From positions 13,452,501 through 13,516,500 of the forward strand of contig JARFJB010001166.1 in NCBI GenBank assembly GCA_036346205.1: 64,000 nt of DNA, in the 5' to 3' direction. Shown piece after piece: positions 48,026 to 59,774 of this stretch (position 1 is its first letter; the number at the start of each line of letters is the position of its first letter). A program made the translations under genes and the position numbers. Source of the stretch: Vesta saturnalis. Its lineage: Eukaryota; Arthropoda; Insecta; Coleoptera; Lampyridae. The notes beneath the pieces are model-generated. The model was given only the letters and a program-made list of their open reading frames with translations. It made no database searches and had not been told where the DNA came from.

Positions 48026-50071
48026 CAGGGTGTTTAAAAAGATGCGGCAATATTAAAGGGGGTGATTGTCCAGGTCATTTTATACAATAAAGTTCCTATA
48101 AACATAGGTCCGCAAACGCTTCGTTACCGATCTACAGCGTGTTAAAGTTTAATTTAAAAAAACAGTCAAAATTATATTTTTCCAAAACGGCTTGAGATAT
48201 CATAATGAAATTTTACGATGTTTCAGTCGTATCATTGGCACGCGTATTGGCACGTCACAGGCTATTTTTCAAGAAAAAAGTAGGATGCCGCTGATTTCTC
48301 TAAAAATAAAAAATATTTTATGATTCTTTGTTCAATTGTGAAGAAAAAAGTTCTCTTGACTTTTTATCGTATGACGTACCGTTTTTGAGTAACAAAAACA
48401 TTTTAGTGCATGTCTATTTATCATGCGTACAAAAATATTATTAAACATTCCTGTATTATTCACTCACATATCACTGACATATTGAATGAGTCTCGTGATT
48501 AATAATTTTGTATGTGTCGAATTTGTTGAAGTTCCTTATCGTGAATCGCTATACGAATGCCGAGATGACCGACATGCACTACATTTATGGACTTGCTGAT
48601 GGGAATGCATTAGAAGCTAGGCGGTTGTATACTGAAAGATTTCCGGGCCGTATTGCTCCTCATAGAAAAACTTTCGAATGTATTCATCGGCGTCTTTATG
48701 AAACAGGCACATTAAGACGAAATGGAGGAGCAGGAAAGCCAAGGACAGCAAGAGCGTTAGAGCTGGAAGGGGATGTGCTGGACATGATTGAAGAAGATCG
48801 AGGTACTTCTACTCGAAAAATTACTGACGCTTTGGATGTAAGTAATGGGACTATTTGGCACATTCTTAAGGAAAATTTGTTGTATCCATTCCATATACAA
48901 CGTGTTCAAGCACTTCTTCCTGCTGATTTTCCTCCTCGCATTGCATTCTGTCAATGGCTTTTGCACAAAATGGTTCAAATCCCTCAACTCCTTATGTTGA
49001 TTCTGTTCACCGATGAAGCGAGTTTTTCAAGAAATGCAATACGGAATTTCCATAATAACCATGTATGGTGTGAAGAAAATCCAAATGAAATTGTTGAAAA
49101 TTGTTTTCAACATCAGTTTTCTTTGAACGTTTGGATTGGGATTGTGAGTGACTGCCTAATTGGATCGGTATTTCTACCCGGGAGTCTTACTGGAGAGGTG
49201 TATCGCAACTTTTTGGAAAACACGCTCCCTGGATTTGTGGAGGACGTCCATTAGGAATTAGAGATGCAATGTGGTATATGCACGATGGCGCACCAGCCCA
49301 CTTTAGTCAAGTACCTCGTGATTTCTTAACACAAGCATACGGAAATTGTTGGATTGGCCTCACTTATGGCCTGCACGATCCCCGGACTTAAATCCCCTTG
49401 ATTTTTTTCCTGTGGGGCCATTTCAAGTCTTTGGTGTACGCTACTCCATTGGAAAACGTAGAAGACAAGAAATCGAATCATTGCTGGGTGCAACTCAATT
49501 AAAACAGATCTTGGTGTTTTTAAGAGAGTTCGCCGGTCAATGAGGAGAAGATTGGATTCTTGCATCCGAGCTCGAGGTGGTTACTTGAACAGTTTTTGTA
49601 ATTTTTGGTTGGTAAAATTTTTGGTTTGGTGAAATATTTGTAAAAACAAATATTTGAATGAAACCCTTGATTTTTAAAACTTTTTTTCTGTACTAAAGGA
49701 CATGCACTAAAATGTTTTTTTTACTCAAAAACGGTACGTCGTACGATAAAAAGTCGAGAGAACTTTTTTCTTCACAATTGAACAAAGAATTGGAAAATAT
49801 TTTTTATTTTTAGAGAAATCAGCGGCATCCTACTTTTTTCTTGAAAAATAGCCTGTGACGTGCCAATACGCGCGACAATGACACTCGTAAAATTTCATTA
49901 TGATATCTCAAGCCGTTTTGGAAAAATCTATTGACTGTTTTTTTTAAACTTCAACACGCTGTAGATCGGTAACGAAGCGTTTGCGGACCTATGTTTATAG
50001 GAACTTTATTGTATAAAATGACCTGGACAATCACACCCTTTAATATTGCCGCATCTTTTTTAAACACCCTG
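48026..50071 (+). mobile_element. DUF4817 Tc1/mariner element with ~380-bp inverted repeats
   Basis: TA-flanked (48024-48025 and 50072-50073). Left inverted repeat 48026-48414, opening CAGGGTGTTTAAAAAGATGC; right 49699-50071, ending GCATCTTTTTTAAACACCCTG when read on +. The arms are highly similar throughout, so the copy is fairly young. It carries one transposase gene (48565-49632) with few defects. Confidence 0.92.
48565..49632 (+). pseudogene. DUF4817 transposase with a few frameshifts
   Basis: MTDMHYIYGLADGNALEARR and YTERFPGRIAPHRKTF form the DUF4817 helix-turn-helix. A second one spans TSTRKITDALDVSNGTIWHI. Then LFTDEASFSRNA (first Asp), SLNVWIGIVSDCLIGSVFLP, a TAG at 49252 with frame change, WYMHDGAPAHFSQVPRDFL (second Asp), another change near 49365, ARSPDLNPLDFF (third Asp), more shifts, then RARGGYLNSF. 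The first 230 residues are open. It is the best-preserved copy of this family here. Confidence 0.85.
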
Positions 50072-51134
50072 TATATATGTTGACAAACTGTAAACTGAGA
50101 TTTTTAAAATCGTTTATATTATTAACTAATAATAAATCTCATTTTTAACATCCAATACAGTGTATTTATTTATGACAAAATCAGTTATTTATAAGCGGCT
50201 TCGATAACCAAATTACAGTCTTGACTCTTTTGACGTAGTGAGGCCTGTCGGTTAAAAACGATCCTCCGCAATTAACCAAACTTTTTGCACTTCATTCGGG
50301 CACTGTCTACTGCTGGCTAATTCGTTTTTTATTGAAAATTATTGATATAATTAATTTGTAAAACAGATCCAAAACGAAATTTTGTTGACCCGGTCAGATG
50401 CCAGAATAAGTGCGAACAGACCTTAAACGAAATTCGACTTTATTTATACGAGTGAATGGGGATTTTTAAGACCTTTAGGATGCTAAATCCCGAGGTATTC
50501 GAACAATAATTTTATTTAAATATGCCAGCGCAGCTTAAATTTGAAAATAACCTAGAAACATTGACAATGTTTTGTTGGTATTCAAAATTACTAACTATGA
50601 ACCAATAACGACATACGTTTTTAAAATCGTAAACCATGCTTTACTAAAAGATGTGCCATAAAACACCTTTCGCCGGCCCGACTATAGAAAAAAAGGTTTT
50701 CGCTTATATTCCCAGAGAATGAATTATTTCCGGATTTTTTTTTAAATTTTCGAGACAGAAAAAAATTTGAATTTCCAATTCAAATTGGATAAAAGTATCC
50801 TTGCTATTGACGACGGAAGATTTTCCTAAAAAATTCGCGATTGGGAAAACATTTCCGGATTTTTAATTCAAGGTGAAAAGCGATTCGGTAAGGTAATATT
50901 CCAAATTTATCCGTTGGTATTGACCACAAAAAATTTTAGATCGAAACGACGAGGGGCGATGTTCACTTATAGTCTTAGATGAGTTGTTCGGCCTATTTCC
51001 ACAGTTTTTGTTTTTGTAACATGACGTTTCGGAAGCGGACTTTGTTGTCGTCATCAGGCTTAGTCCTGAGAAAGACTGATTTCGCAATCGAGTCGAATTA
51101 ATTTAGTTTGATTATTTTTTCTCAAGCACTTGAC
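50072..51134. other. Transposon-derived intergenic stretch, unassigned
   Basis: No open gene. The minus strand at 51057-51021 reads CTGATGACGACAACAAAG and then CCGAAACGTCATG, wording I associate with 3' ends of retroelements, but no RT motif is found here. CCGGATTTTT-type words recur around 50730 and 50854. Confidence 0.3.
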
Positions 51135-51139
51135 CACTC

Positions 51140-51400
51140 TTCGATTCGAAGTTGATACCTCTTTCTTCAACTTGGATCTAGCGCCAGCGCCCCTCATAAA
51201 TGATCCTAAGATGTGCGCATGCTCCGTATTCAGTTATTCACCTTGATCTGTGATCTAAATAGTACTGTAGCGTAACGTAGGATCCTAGGATACTGTAGAT
51301 TTTAGATTCCCTTTTTATTTCCATTTTTTTAAACGGATCATTTACGAGGGGTGCAAGTCTTTCTTCACTTACTAGTCTGACACCTTGCCGCTGAGCTACT
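51140..51400. repeat. Inverted pair of tRNA-like short elements
   Basis: On the minus strand from ~51398, TTAGTAGCTCAGCGGCAAGG has a good Pol III A box, followed by GTGTCAGACTAGTAAGTGAA and CACCCCTCGTAAATGATCC. The + strand at 51140-51210 has a related tail, GCGCCCCTCATAAATGATCC. The two share the last ~25 bp in opposite orientation. The B boxes are poor. A decayed SINE pair is the simplest reading. Confidence 0.45.
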
Positions 51401-51629
51401 AAGTAGGGGAGAGCGGGCTCCTTCAGACACAAAAATTCATCGCTTCATAGGTCACGTAATATTTGTATTTAGAATATTCAAAAATACAATCTGCATAGAG
51501 TTTAATGTTTAAGGTTTTGTTGCATTTAAGCCAACAAATCCCGATATTTTAATGAAAAAAATAAAACTGCAATATTTAATTTGTCTGAAGGTGCCCCAAT
51601 AGTGGGGCAGGTTCAGACGGAATGTAGTA

Positions 51630-54016
51630 GAGCAAACGCCAAATACGAAGACACCTGCGCAGAAACTGAATATTGCATTAAAAAGAAATGGAATAATGAT
51701 ATGAGTGAGAAGTAGATATTACGTTCTGTTCTCAAAATATAGTGTTGTTTATTATTCTCTAACCTCATTTTTCGTGCACGTTTTTATCAATTGTAAACAG
51801 TTTTTCAAAACTCCTTCCGTTTCAGCACCTTTTATTTACAAGTAAGTTGTATTTGTAATCCACAGTAATATAATATATTGATTTAGTTCGTTGTTTATAA
51901 TGGGCGATGCGAGTACATCGTCTGATAGTACATCAAACATTCCAGCAAATAAGCGGCGTGTCTTATCGCAAGATGCCCGCGAAATTATTTGGAATGTGTA
52001 TCAGTTTCATAAAAATATGAATGAAGGTATGTCATTATTGTACGATTAACATCTGTCAGTTTTTTCACGATTACATTTCTTTACAGTTAACATTCTTGAT
52101 ATCGTTGTGAAAGCAACTGGTACCGTCGTTAGAATTATTAGAGAAGGGAGTGTAATTCAACGTGATGAAATAGAATCGTTCAAGACTTCTAATAAACGAA
52201 TGAAAACCGCAACAAGATCATCTGTCGATAATTGTGGGGAACAAGTCATTCGACGCATTGTACACAATTTTCATGTCACGGAGAAACGACGATCAACCGT
52301 CAATGCTATCTACAATATTATTAAAGATGACGAATCAATTGGTTTCTCTGGGAAGGAAACGTCTTTAAGAAGATTATTAAATGAAATATACATGCATCGC
52401 ATACAACGCCACATTCCTGGGTAGATGATTCCAACGAAGGTTTAAAATGTCCAATCGGTAAAGGTCAACGTCTTATAATAGTACATGCTGGTGGTGAAAT
52501 GGGATTTATCAATAATGTCCTCTTAGTTTTTAAATCGGGCTCAAAAACAGGTGATTATCACGACGATATGAACTTTATTAATTATAAACGATGGAGTGAG
52601 CACTAGTTATTACCGAATTTGCTCGAAAAGTCAGTTATTGTTATGGATAGTGCGTTATCACAACGCGTTAGCAGTTAAACATTCAACATTTAGCAGTAAA
52701 AAAATGGAAATGATAACTTGCTTACAAGAACGAGGGATCGTACATGATGAATCTCAAACAAAAGTGGAGCTGTATGATTTAATAAAATGTAATAAACCGA
52801 GTTACACGGAATATTCAATTGATGCTATATTTGCGAAACATGGTCACTGTCGACTACCTCCATACCACCCGGAGCGAAATCCAATAGAAAAGATATGGGC
52901 CATTGTAAAAGCTTGGGTGGCATCCAAAACACAACTTTTAAATTAGCCGATGTTGAAAAACTAACTTATGAAAAGTGTTCGATGGATTTGGAGAGCCCCT
53001 GGCAAGAAGTGTGCCGTCATGTTAAAGAAATTGAAGAGGAATACATTAATAAAGAGCATATTATGGATGTCGTTTGTCAGGAATTGATTATACGTAGGAG
53101 TGGAGACTCGTCGGATGAATCTCATTTTATATCAGATTATGATAACGAAGAAATAAGTGTAGAGTAATTGTGTAATATTTTATTGTATTTATATTGTTAA
53201 TTTCACATTGCACATGTGTTGTTCATGTTCTTAGATATGTTTCTAAGGCACTTTAACTTCTTAAGCACTTTTTAAAAACTTATTCTATGATCTACCAACG
53301 TAACGTCTTTGTACCATAACCCTTTTTATAGTTCGCAGAGTTTTTATGCATTGTGCCAATTAATATACATGTTCTACACTTTAGGATTATTGTACTTCAT
53401 GTAATCAATATCTGTTATGTGTTTAATTGCTTAATTATATTGATTTATATGTGAAATTTCTTATTTATCTTTAACACACTAATATGTATCGTGTTGACCT
53501 TTTTAACATGCTACTGCCATAGCTCAATGCTTTTATGAATACAACGTCATTGTGCAATAAAACCTGTTTTGTTGTATAAAACCATCTGTTTATATTCGTA
53601 TACCATATTTTCCTCATAACAAATTATATAACTTCTTCAACTTTATTTGAACTTGCATACTATCTTATATTTGAACTCTACCCCCTCTATTACAACTATT
53701 TATAACCATCGCAGTATAAAACTGTTTAGACACGAATTATTTACCCTTAGAACTGTGGTTAATAATTAAAATGCGAATTACAACATTTCCGAGTAAATTT
53801 ATGAACAAGTAACATAACCTTATATTTCACTTTTTACAATTAAATGTTTTTTTTTTGTTTAAATTGTCCTAATTATAAAATATAAACATCATAATTAAGA
53901 GATTATTAACTAAAAAATGTACAAAACGTAACTTTTACTTTTCTTAAAAAAAGTAATATTTTCGGTCACGTGATTTTTTTCGCGCAGCTTTGTGTCTTCG
54001 TATTTGGCGTTTAGTC
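51630..54016 (+). mobile_element. IS630/Tc1-like element, 2.4 kb, short inverted termini
   Basis: Left end GAGCAAACGCCAAATACGAA, continuing GACAC then CTGCGCAG. The right end read inverted is GACTAAACGCCAAATACGAA, then GACAC, AAAG and CTGCGCG. TA flanks both sides (51628-51629 and 54017-54018). It contains one transposase relic. About 850 bp of AT-rich sequence lies 3' of the coding part. Confidence 0.82.
51900..53167 (+). pseudogene. IS630/Tc1-like (DDE_3) transposase, internally deleted
   Basis: Exon 1 (51900-52026) starts MGDASTSSDSTSNIPANKRR and joins across a ~60-bp GT-AG intron to VNILDIVVKATG. HTH-type region to LNEIYMHRIQRH, then a jump straight to WVDDSNEGLKCP, so the stretch holding the first catalytic Asp is deleted. 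Then GKGQRLIIVHAGGEMGF, a TAG at 52604, SVIVMDSA (second Asp) with loss of the following residues, and LPPYHPERNPIEKIWAIVK with the Glu. A final shift leads to an acidic C-terminus. Same broad family as the relic at 46457. Confidence 0.83.
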
Positions 54017-54719
54017 TAATACATCCAATTACAAGTAAAGACGTGCACGCCAACTCTCGTGGACACAACTATACCACTTATCACGATGTGTGCAATGATA
54101 TAGCAATTTTTTCCGAAACCCAAATCATTGTAATAGCAATACAACAATCATAATTATTTGTAATTTTTGTAGTCGGGTGAAAGCAAATTTATTAAAAAAG
54201 GGATTATCCAATATTCAGTTTTAAATGTTAATCACGAGTAAATCAACATTTGTAACACTTCGTAATAATAACATGTATATATTTTTTTTTTGTTATTAGA
54301 ATTCCAAGGAAAGACGTTTATGGCGTATTAATAAAGATATTAAAAGGATTAGTGCTCTACCCAGTTCTCCATTTTCACAGAATATAAAGCGAAAATAATT
54401 AGTAAACTCTTACAGAGTGCTCAATCTCAGGTGTATACCACGTGATCAAAATATTTAAGTTGGTACTACTGATAGGTTGGTAAGAAGCTGTATTGCTGTA
54501 GCTACTCTAGAGTATGGTTCGAGTAAAAACTACGATCAATTTCAAATCTGTATGAAGGTCATTAACTTATACATATTGTAAAATATTATCTTAATTTAAA
54601 TAATGACTATTTTGTATTTGATTAGACTGCATCCCTATAAAATACAACAAAATAAAAAAAATATTATTTAATGATTGGATTAAATCATTACAAAATAATG
54701 AATCTTAAGTATTTAAATG
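54017..54719. other. AT-rich intergenic stretch
   Basis: No gene or repeat recognised. Confidence 0.35.
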
Positions 54720-55097
54720 TTATAATTTCATTATAATTAAATAAAATTTATGTGTTTGTTCAGATAGTTTTCGCAAAGATTTATTGGGGCTTGCATTCAT
54801 CCTTGCTTGGATATCTGCTAAGGTGTCTTCTGTTAAGACAGTAGCCGAAGCTTCACGTTTGCGTTTTAAAACACTACCAGTTTCCGTGAATCGAGCTATC
54901 AATCTATTACGATGTTGACTAAATGTTTCGTAACTAATATTTTCATTTGAGTACTCAACAGTAAATTGATCGATGCATGATTGCAATGAATAACGCCATT
55001 GCCCATTACCATCTTGGAAGCCGGTGCGAAAATGAGGCACAACAATGAATGTGTCGTGTTCGTTTGAAAACGGAATGACGATTAAATTCGATATCAC
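54720..55097 (-). pseudogene. Transposase-like helix-turn-helix fragment
   Basis: 125-codon minus-strand frame. The last half reads SYETFSQHRNRLIARFTETG, then SVLKRKREASATVLTEDTLA and RMNASPNKSLRKLSEQT. This is the linker and second helix-turn-helix of DUF4817/Tc1-type transposases (pattern RF..TGSV..R......LT.......ARM..SP..S.R.LS). The first half is not recognised. A splice acceptor-like TTTCAG precedes it at ~55100. No DDE part follows. A domesticated exon is possible but unsupported. Confidence 0.5.
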
Positions 55098-55488
55098 AAT
55101 CTGAAATTCAGAACATATAATTTGTCTCGATATAGACAGTTTGTAAATAACTCAAGAAAATACAAAAGTGAAAAACGAAGGTGTAATATGGTATAAACTG
55201 ACGTAAACTAAAACGACTAAAACCACACTAAAAATCAAAAGCAGCCAACTGCAAAACACAACAATATTAACAACTAGGGATTTTTGTCTTACCACTACAG
55301 TACACTTGAGATTGATCGCGTTGTATAATGGAGCTTATAAATCAATCAATCGTGACAAAAATTTGAATAACGTTGGAATCTTAGTAACCATTATTTGATA
55401 CTTTTTGTACTGTTTTCACGTTTTTTTATTAATCACGCGAATTATTTTTACATTTTTTTTATTTATATTAAACGTTTAATTATTAAGA
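55098..55488 (+). other. Upstream region of alpha-tubulin
   Basis: AT-rich, no reading frame. Expected to hold the tubulin promoter and 5' UTR. No specific element identified. Confidence 0.35.
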
Positions 55489-56889
55489 ATGGTAAGTAAA
55501 TATACCTACTAGTAATACTCAATTAACACATAATTGCAGCGTGAAGTACTTAATGTTCATGTGGGCCAAGGTGGCGTTCAAATAGGTAACGCTTGTTGGG
55601 AACTATTCTGTTTGGAACATGGAATTCAGCCTGATGGTCAGATGCCTTCTGATAAAACAGTTGGTGGTGGAGATGATAGTTTTAATACTTTCTTTAGCGA
55701 AACAGGAGCTGGAAAGCACGTACCTCGAGCAGTTATGATCGATTTAGAGCCAACGGTTGTCGATGAAGTACGCACAGGTACTTATCGTCAGTTATTCCAT
55801 CCGGAACAATTAATCACTGGTAAAGAAGATGCCGCTAATAATTATGCAAGGGGACATTATACGGTTGGTAAAGAAATCGTCGATTTAGTCCTCGATCGCT
55901 TAAGAAAACTAGCTGACCAATGCACCGGAATGCAGGGATTCTTAATTTACCATTCATTCGGTGGTGGAACCGGCTCTGGGTTTACGTCTCTCCTAATGGA
56001 AAGATTGTCAGTAGATTATGGTAAAAAATCAAAATTAGAGGTTGCTATTTATCCGGCACCGCAAATTTCAACAGCTATTGTTGAGCCATACAACGCAGTG
56101 TTAACAACCCATACAACTTTGGAGCACTCAGATTGTGCATTCATGGTCGATAACGAAGCTATTTATGATGTATGTCGTAGAAGTTTAGATATCGAACGTC
56201 CAACGTACACAAATCTAAATCGGTTACTAGCTCAAATCATCAGCTCAATAACTGCTTCGTTAAGATTCGATGGAGCCTTAAATGTGGATATGATGGAATT
56301 TCAAACTAACCTTGTCCCATATCCTCGTATTCATTTTCCTTTAGTAACCTATGCCCCTGTTATATCCGCAGAAAAGGCGTACCACGAACAACTATCAGTT
56401 CCAGAATTAACCAATGCGTGTTTTGAACCAGCAAATCAATTGGTCAAATGCGATCCGAGACATGGAAAATACATGGCCTGTGTTGTATTGTATAGAGGTG
56501 ACGTTGTCCCCAAAGATGTAAATTCTTCAATTGGTACAATCAAGACTAAACGTACCATACAATTTGTGGATTGGTGTCCTACTGGTTTTAAGGTAGGCAT
56601 TAATTATCAACCACCGACAGTTGTGCCTGGAGGTGATTTGGCCAAGGTGCAACGTGCAATTTGTATGTTATCCAATACCACAGCAATTGCTGAAGCATGG
56701 GCTCGACTTGATCACAAATTTGATTTGATGTACGCTAAACGCGCTTTTGTACATTGGTACGTTGGTGAAGGAATGGAAGAAGGTGAATTTTCTGAAGCCC
56801 GTGAAGATTGTGCAGCGTTAGAAAAGGATTATGAAGAAGTTGGAATGGATTCAGGTGAAGGAGAAGGTGAAGGAGGAGAAGAATTCTAA
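55489..56889 (+). CDS. TUBA: Alpha-tubulin, divergent isotype ending in EEF
   Basis: Microtubule subunit that pairs with beta-tubulin. Exon 1 is only the ATG (55489-55491); a 48-bp intron with GTAAGT donor and TTGCAG acceptor precedes exon 2 (55540-56889), the classic alpha-tubulin arrangement. Total 450 aa, exactly the family size. Seen: MREV start, VGQGGVQIGNACWE, acetylatable Lys40 in SDKTVGGGDDSF, nucleotide-binding GGGTGSG, Glu254 in DMMEFQTNL (it triggers GTP hydrolysis in the partner), and VGEGMEEGEFSEARED. Differences from the common isotype include GQGG for GQAG, DMME for DLTE, SSIGTI for AAIATI and EDCAALE for EDLAALE. The tail EGEGGEEF has Phe rather than Tyr at the end. Probably a tissue-restricted isotype. 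Intact. Confidence 0.98.
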
Positions 56890-56940
56890 GATCTCTTCAA
56901 AATGCAGGATTTGCACAATGTTAAAGTAAGAAAGAGCGAT

Positions 56941-56946
56941 AATAAA
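56941..56946 (+). terminator. Polyadenylation signal of alpha-tubulin
   Basis: AATAAA 52 bp after the tubulin stop codon. Confidence 0.6.
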
Positions 56947-57404
56947 AATAAGGTCGCTTTGTTTTTATGTAAAAATTTATTTTTCAATAACATCACTAAA
57001 ATCAAACTTGTTTTATTTACAATAACTTAATAATTTACAACTTTTTAAATCTTTGGACAAATTGCAACATAACAAGCAATTTTTAAACAATTGTACTTTC
57101 CTACCTGTATACATAACCTACAGGCTGTCCATGTTTGACCTAACATCAAGAATATTAAATATTCATCATCCATAAGTCACTTTTTGTAGCATGATATTCT
57201 GTATTAATATCGTATGTTTAAACTTACAAAACTATAGTATAATAGCTATTCAAACGAAGTGGTAAAACTTAAGGAAATACAAAAGCCCAGAACTGCTGTC
57301 TTAACGCCTCAAGGAAAAACCAATGATACACGTTTAAATCAACTGCAGAATATTATAAACATAACGACTTAGACAAAGAAAAGTCGATATTTTACGCAGG
57401 AGCA
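56947..57404. other. Intergenic stretch after alpha-tubulin
   Basis: AT-rich. Contains no gene. 57240-57400 may already belong to the non-LTR element that follows. Confidence 0.35.
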
Positions 57405-58350
57405 GTGACTACTTATAATGTTACACTAGTAAAGTCTAAAAAAACCAAACAAATCGACACAAGGGAGTCAAGTACTCAGCAAAGTAACATGACAAATAAA
57501 TGGGCACAGATATCCCTTTGGGATATCTGCTGCAAAAAAAAAACGTGGGCGTTCGTATTACGTATCTCGCCCTCAGTTTCAGAAACTGGTATACTGGAGC
57601 ATGTCAAAAAAATTACAAACGACTACAGCGCGGAATGTGTAAAATTAGAAGGAAAAGGCAAGAACTCCTACTTCCGAGTTGCAACCGATACAAAAAATTC
57701 TGAAATTCTTTTTGAACCCAACAACCAGCCTGAGTTAATTCTAAAGAAACGATAATATAAATTGCAACAACTAACGATTTAAGCCATACGCAATTAAACA
57801 TCTTCCATATTAATTTCTGTGCTGGAGAAATAAACTATTAGAACTAGAATCTTTTTCCTGTGTTTAAACTTTAATCTTATATGCATCAGTGAACACTGGC
57901 CGAGGGACAGCGAAATCTGTACCATTAAATGTAGAGAACGGTTCGTCGCCTTTGCATTTTGTAGGTCACTCTCTACTCATGGAGTTGTAATGATACTGAT
58001 AAAAAACGAATCAGATTTTAAACTATTACAGGACTTAAATCAGGCTGTGGACAATCATTTTGAATTTACTGCAATTCAACTCACTAAATGTAAAATCTGT
58101 GTTGTTAGTATTTATAGACCACCGAGAGGCAATTTTAAGTTATTCTTAGAAACTTTAGAAAACCTACTAGGTAAGCTATGGGATAAAAAAACCATAATTG
58201 TCGGTGATTGGAATGTAAACTTTGGCGCTAACGAAACAAACACTAGTCGCTGATGTGACCTCATGTCTTCATATAGATTTATTCAAACCATCTTCACACA
58301 CACAAGACAAGGAAGTTGTCGTGACAAAATCGTCATTAATTTCAACATAC
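57405..58350 (+). pseudogene. Non-LTR retrotransposon fragment: end of ORF1 and endonuclease
   Basis: ORF1 tail (57405-57755): TWAFVLRISPSVSETGILEH, VKLEGKGKNSYFRVAT and ELILKKR, the RRM-like domain end seen before endonuclease ORFs. After a decayed gap, CRSHSTHGVVMILIKNESDF opens an APE-type endonuclease: CKICVVSIYRPPRGNF, then KKTIIVGDWNVNF, with Asp and Asn of the GDxN active-site motif. It ends by TIFTHTRQGSCRDKIVINFN near 58350. No RT follows. Confidence 0.8.
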
Positions 58351-59021
58351 AAGATTATAATTATTGCTTCTAAGTAGAAAGGGGACACCATGGCCGCCAT
58401 CTTGGATTTTGTGGGGCACCTTCCCCACCACTTTTTTACACGTCCACGTGGGGATCGTATTTTTTTCACCTGAGAATAAAAAATATTTAATCTGTTATTA
58501 CTTAGGACACAATTATTATTACATTTTTTTTAATCTCATCTACAGATTGTGACCTAATTTATTTATGCATTGGGGGTTGCATTATAATAAGGGGCCGTAG
58601 TCTTGTAAGACGGGAATCTGTTCGTGTGCCTCTTAATATGTGTTTATTATTATTAAACAGTTATACAACTTTATTTATATTAATTGGAAAGTAGCAATCA
58701 GTCGTCGACATCGCCTTAATTAATGTGTTAAGAATTCGCTGCTGCAACAAACATTAAGATCTAAATTAAATATTAGATGAAATAATAATAATCATTTCTA
58801 CCCTGATTCAATAGCGCTTTTTTATATGCATACGTGGGGATCGTATTTTGGTCTATTTTGTAAAGCTAATAAACAACTGGATTATTTTTCATATTAAAGA
58901 AACCAATCAAGATAAAGATAACATATACAATTGATTTTTATATACGCTGCTAAATTCTATATATAATAAAACAGTTAGTGGGTATTGCGTAATCAGTTAA
59001 TTAACTTGTTATATAAAAGGG
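58351..59021. other. Intergenic stretch upstream of the hAT element
   Basis: No gene. The words ACGTGGGGATCGTATTTT at ~58446 and ~58831 form a short direct repeat. Confidence 0.4.
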
Positions 59022-59774
59022 AATGTACGCAAGGGCGCCCATATAATAATTTGTAGGGGGGGGCCTAGAGTATTTTTATATTATTGAAGATCAATGGCGG
59101 GCGGCTTATATATAGTCATAATATAAAATGTCTTAGTGCTGGCCCTGTTTAAAAGCTTAATCCTGTTACTAAAATGCTAGGTCATAATATTCATAAACTC
59201 TAAAAATATACATTGTTTTCCTACTAATGTACTAAAAATTAAAAATTAATTCATCTAATAATTTGTTATTTATTGTGAATTTTTTTAAATTATTTTTCAC
59301 TTGTAGTGTATTTATTGCCATAGAAAATTAAATTCTTTGCTAATTTTTTTCTTTAAGACTGAACAAACATAAATTGCTAGTACATAATATGTGTGAGAAA
59401 TAAAGAAATATACCTTATCAAATAACATGTTAACAACAGTTTACAACTGTCAATTAAGTTTTTATAATATGAAATCCAATAAATATCAGCTGTTGTACAC
59501 GGCCAAAGCCAATATAGGCAGGCTTGTTGCTGACCCACTGAACGAACGAAATAATATTTATGAGTAAGTCAAGGAAAAGAGTATATAAAAGGAAAACATG
59601 TTATTTTTACTAAAGTTTATTGAAACCAATGAATATTTAGCAAATGCAGGTCAGCAGGAACAAAAAGTCCTTATACAGCAGAAAACAAACTTAAAATGCA
59701 AAAATCTTTTTCATTGATATTTTTGTAAAAAGAAAGCGTAATATATATGATTATATATAGATGAGTTTATGACA

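Noticed and set aside
51021..51057. Hammerhead ribozyme core (CTGATGA ... GAAAC, minus strand)
   Set aside because: The 20 nt between the two core pieces cannot form stem II; the closing positions are C and C. The match is to words only.
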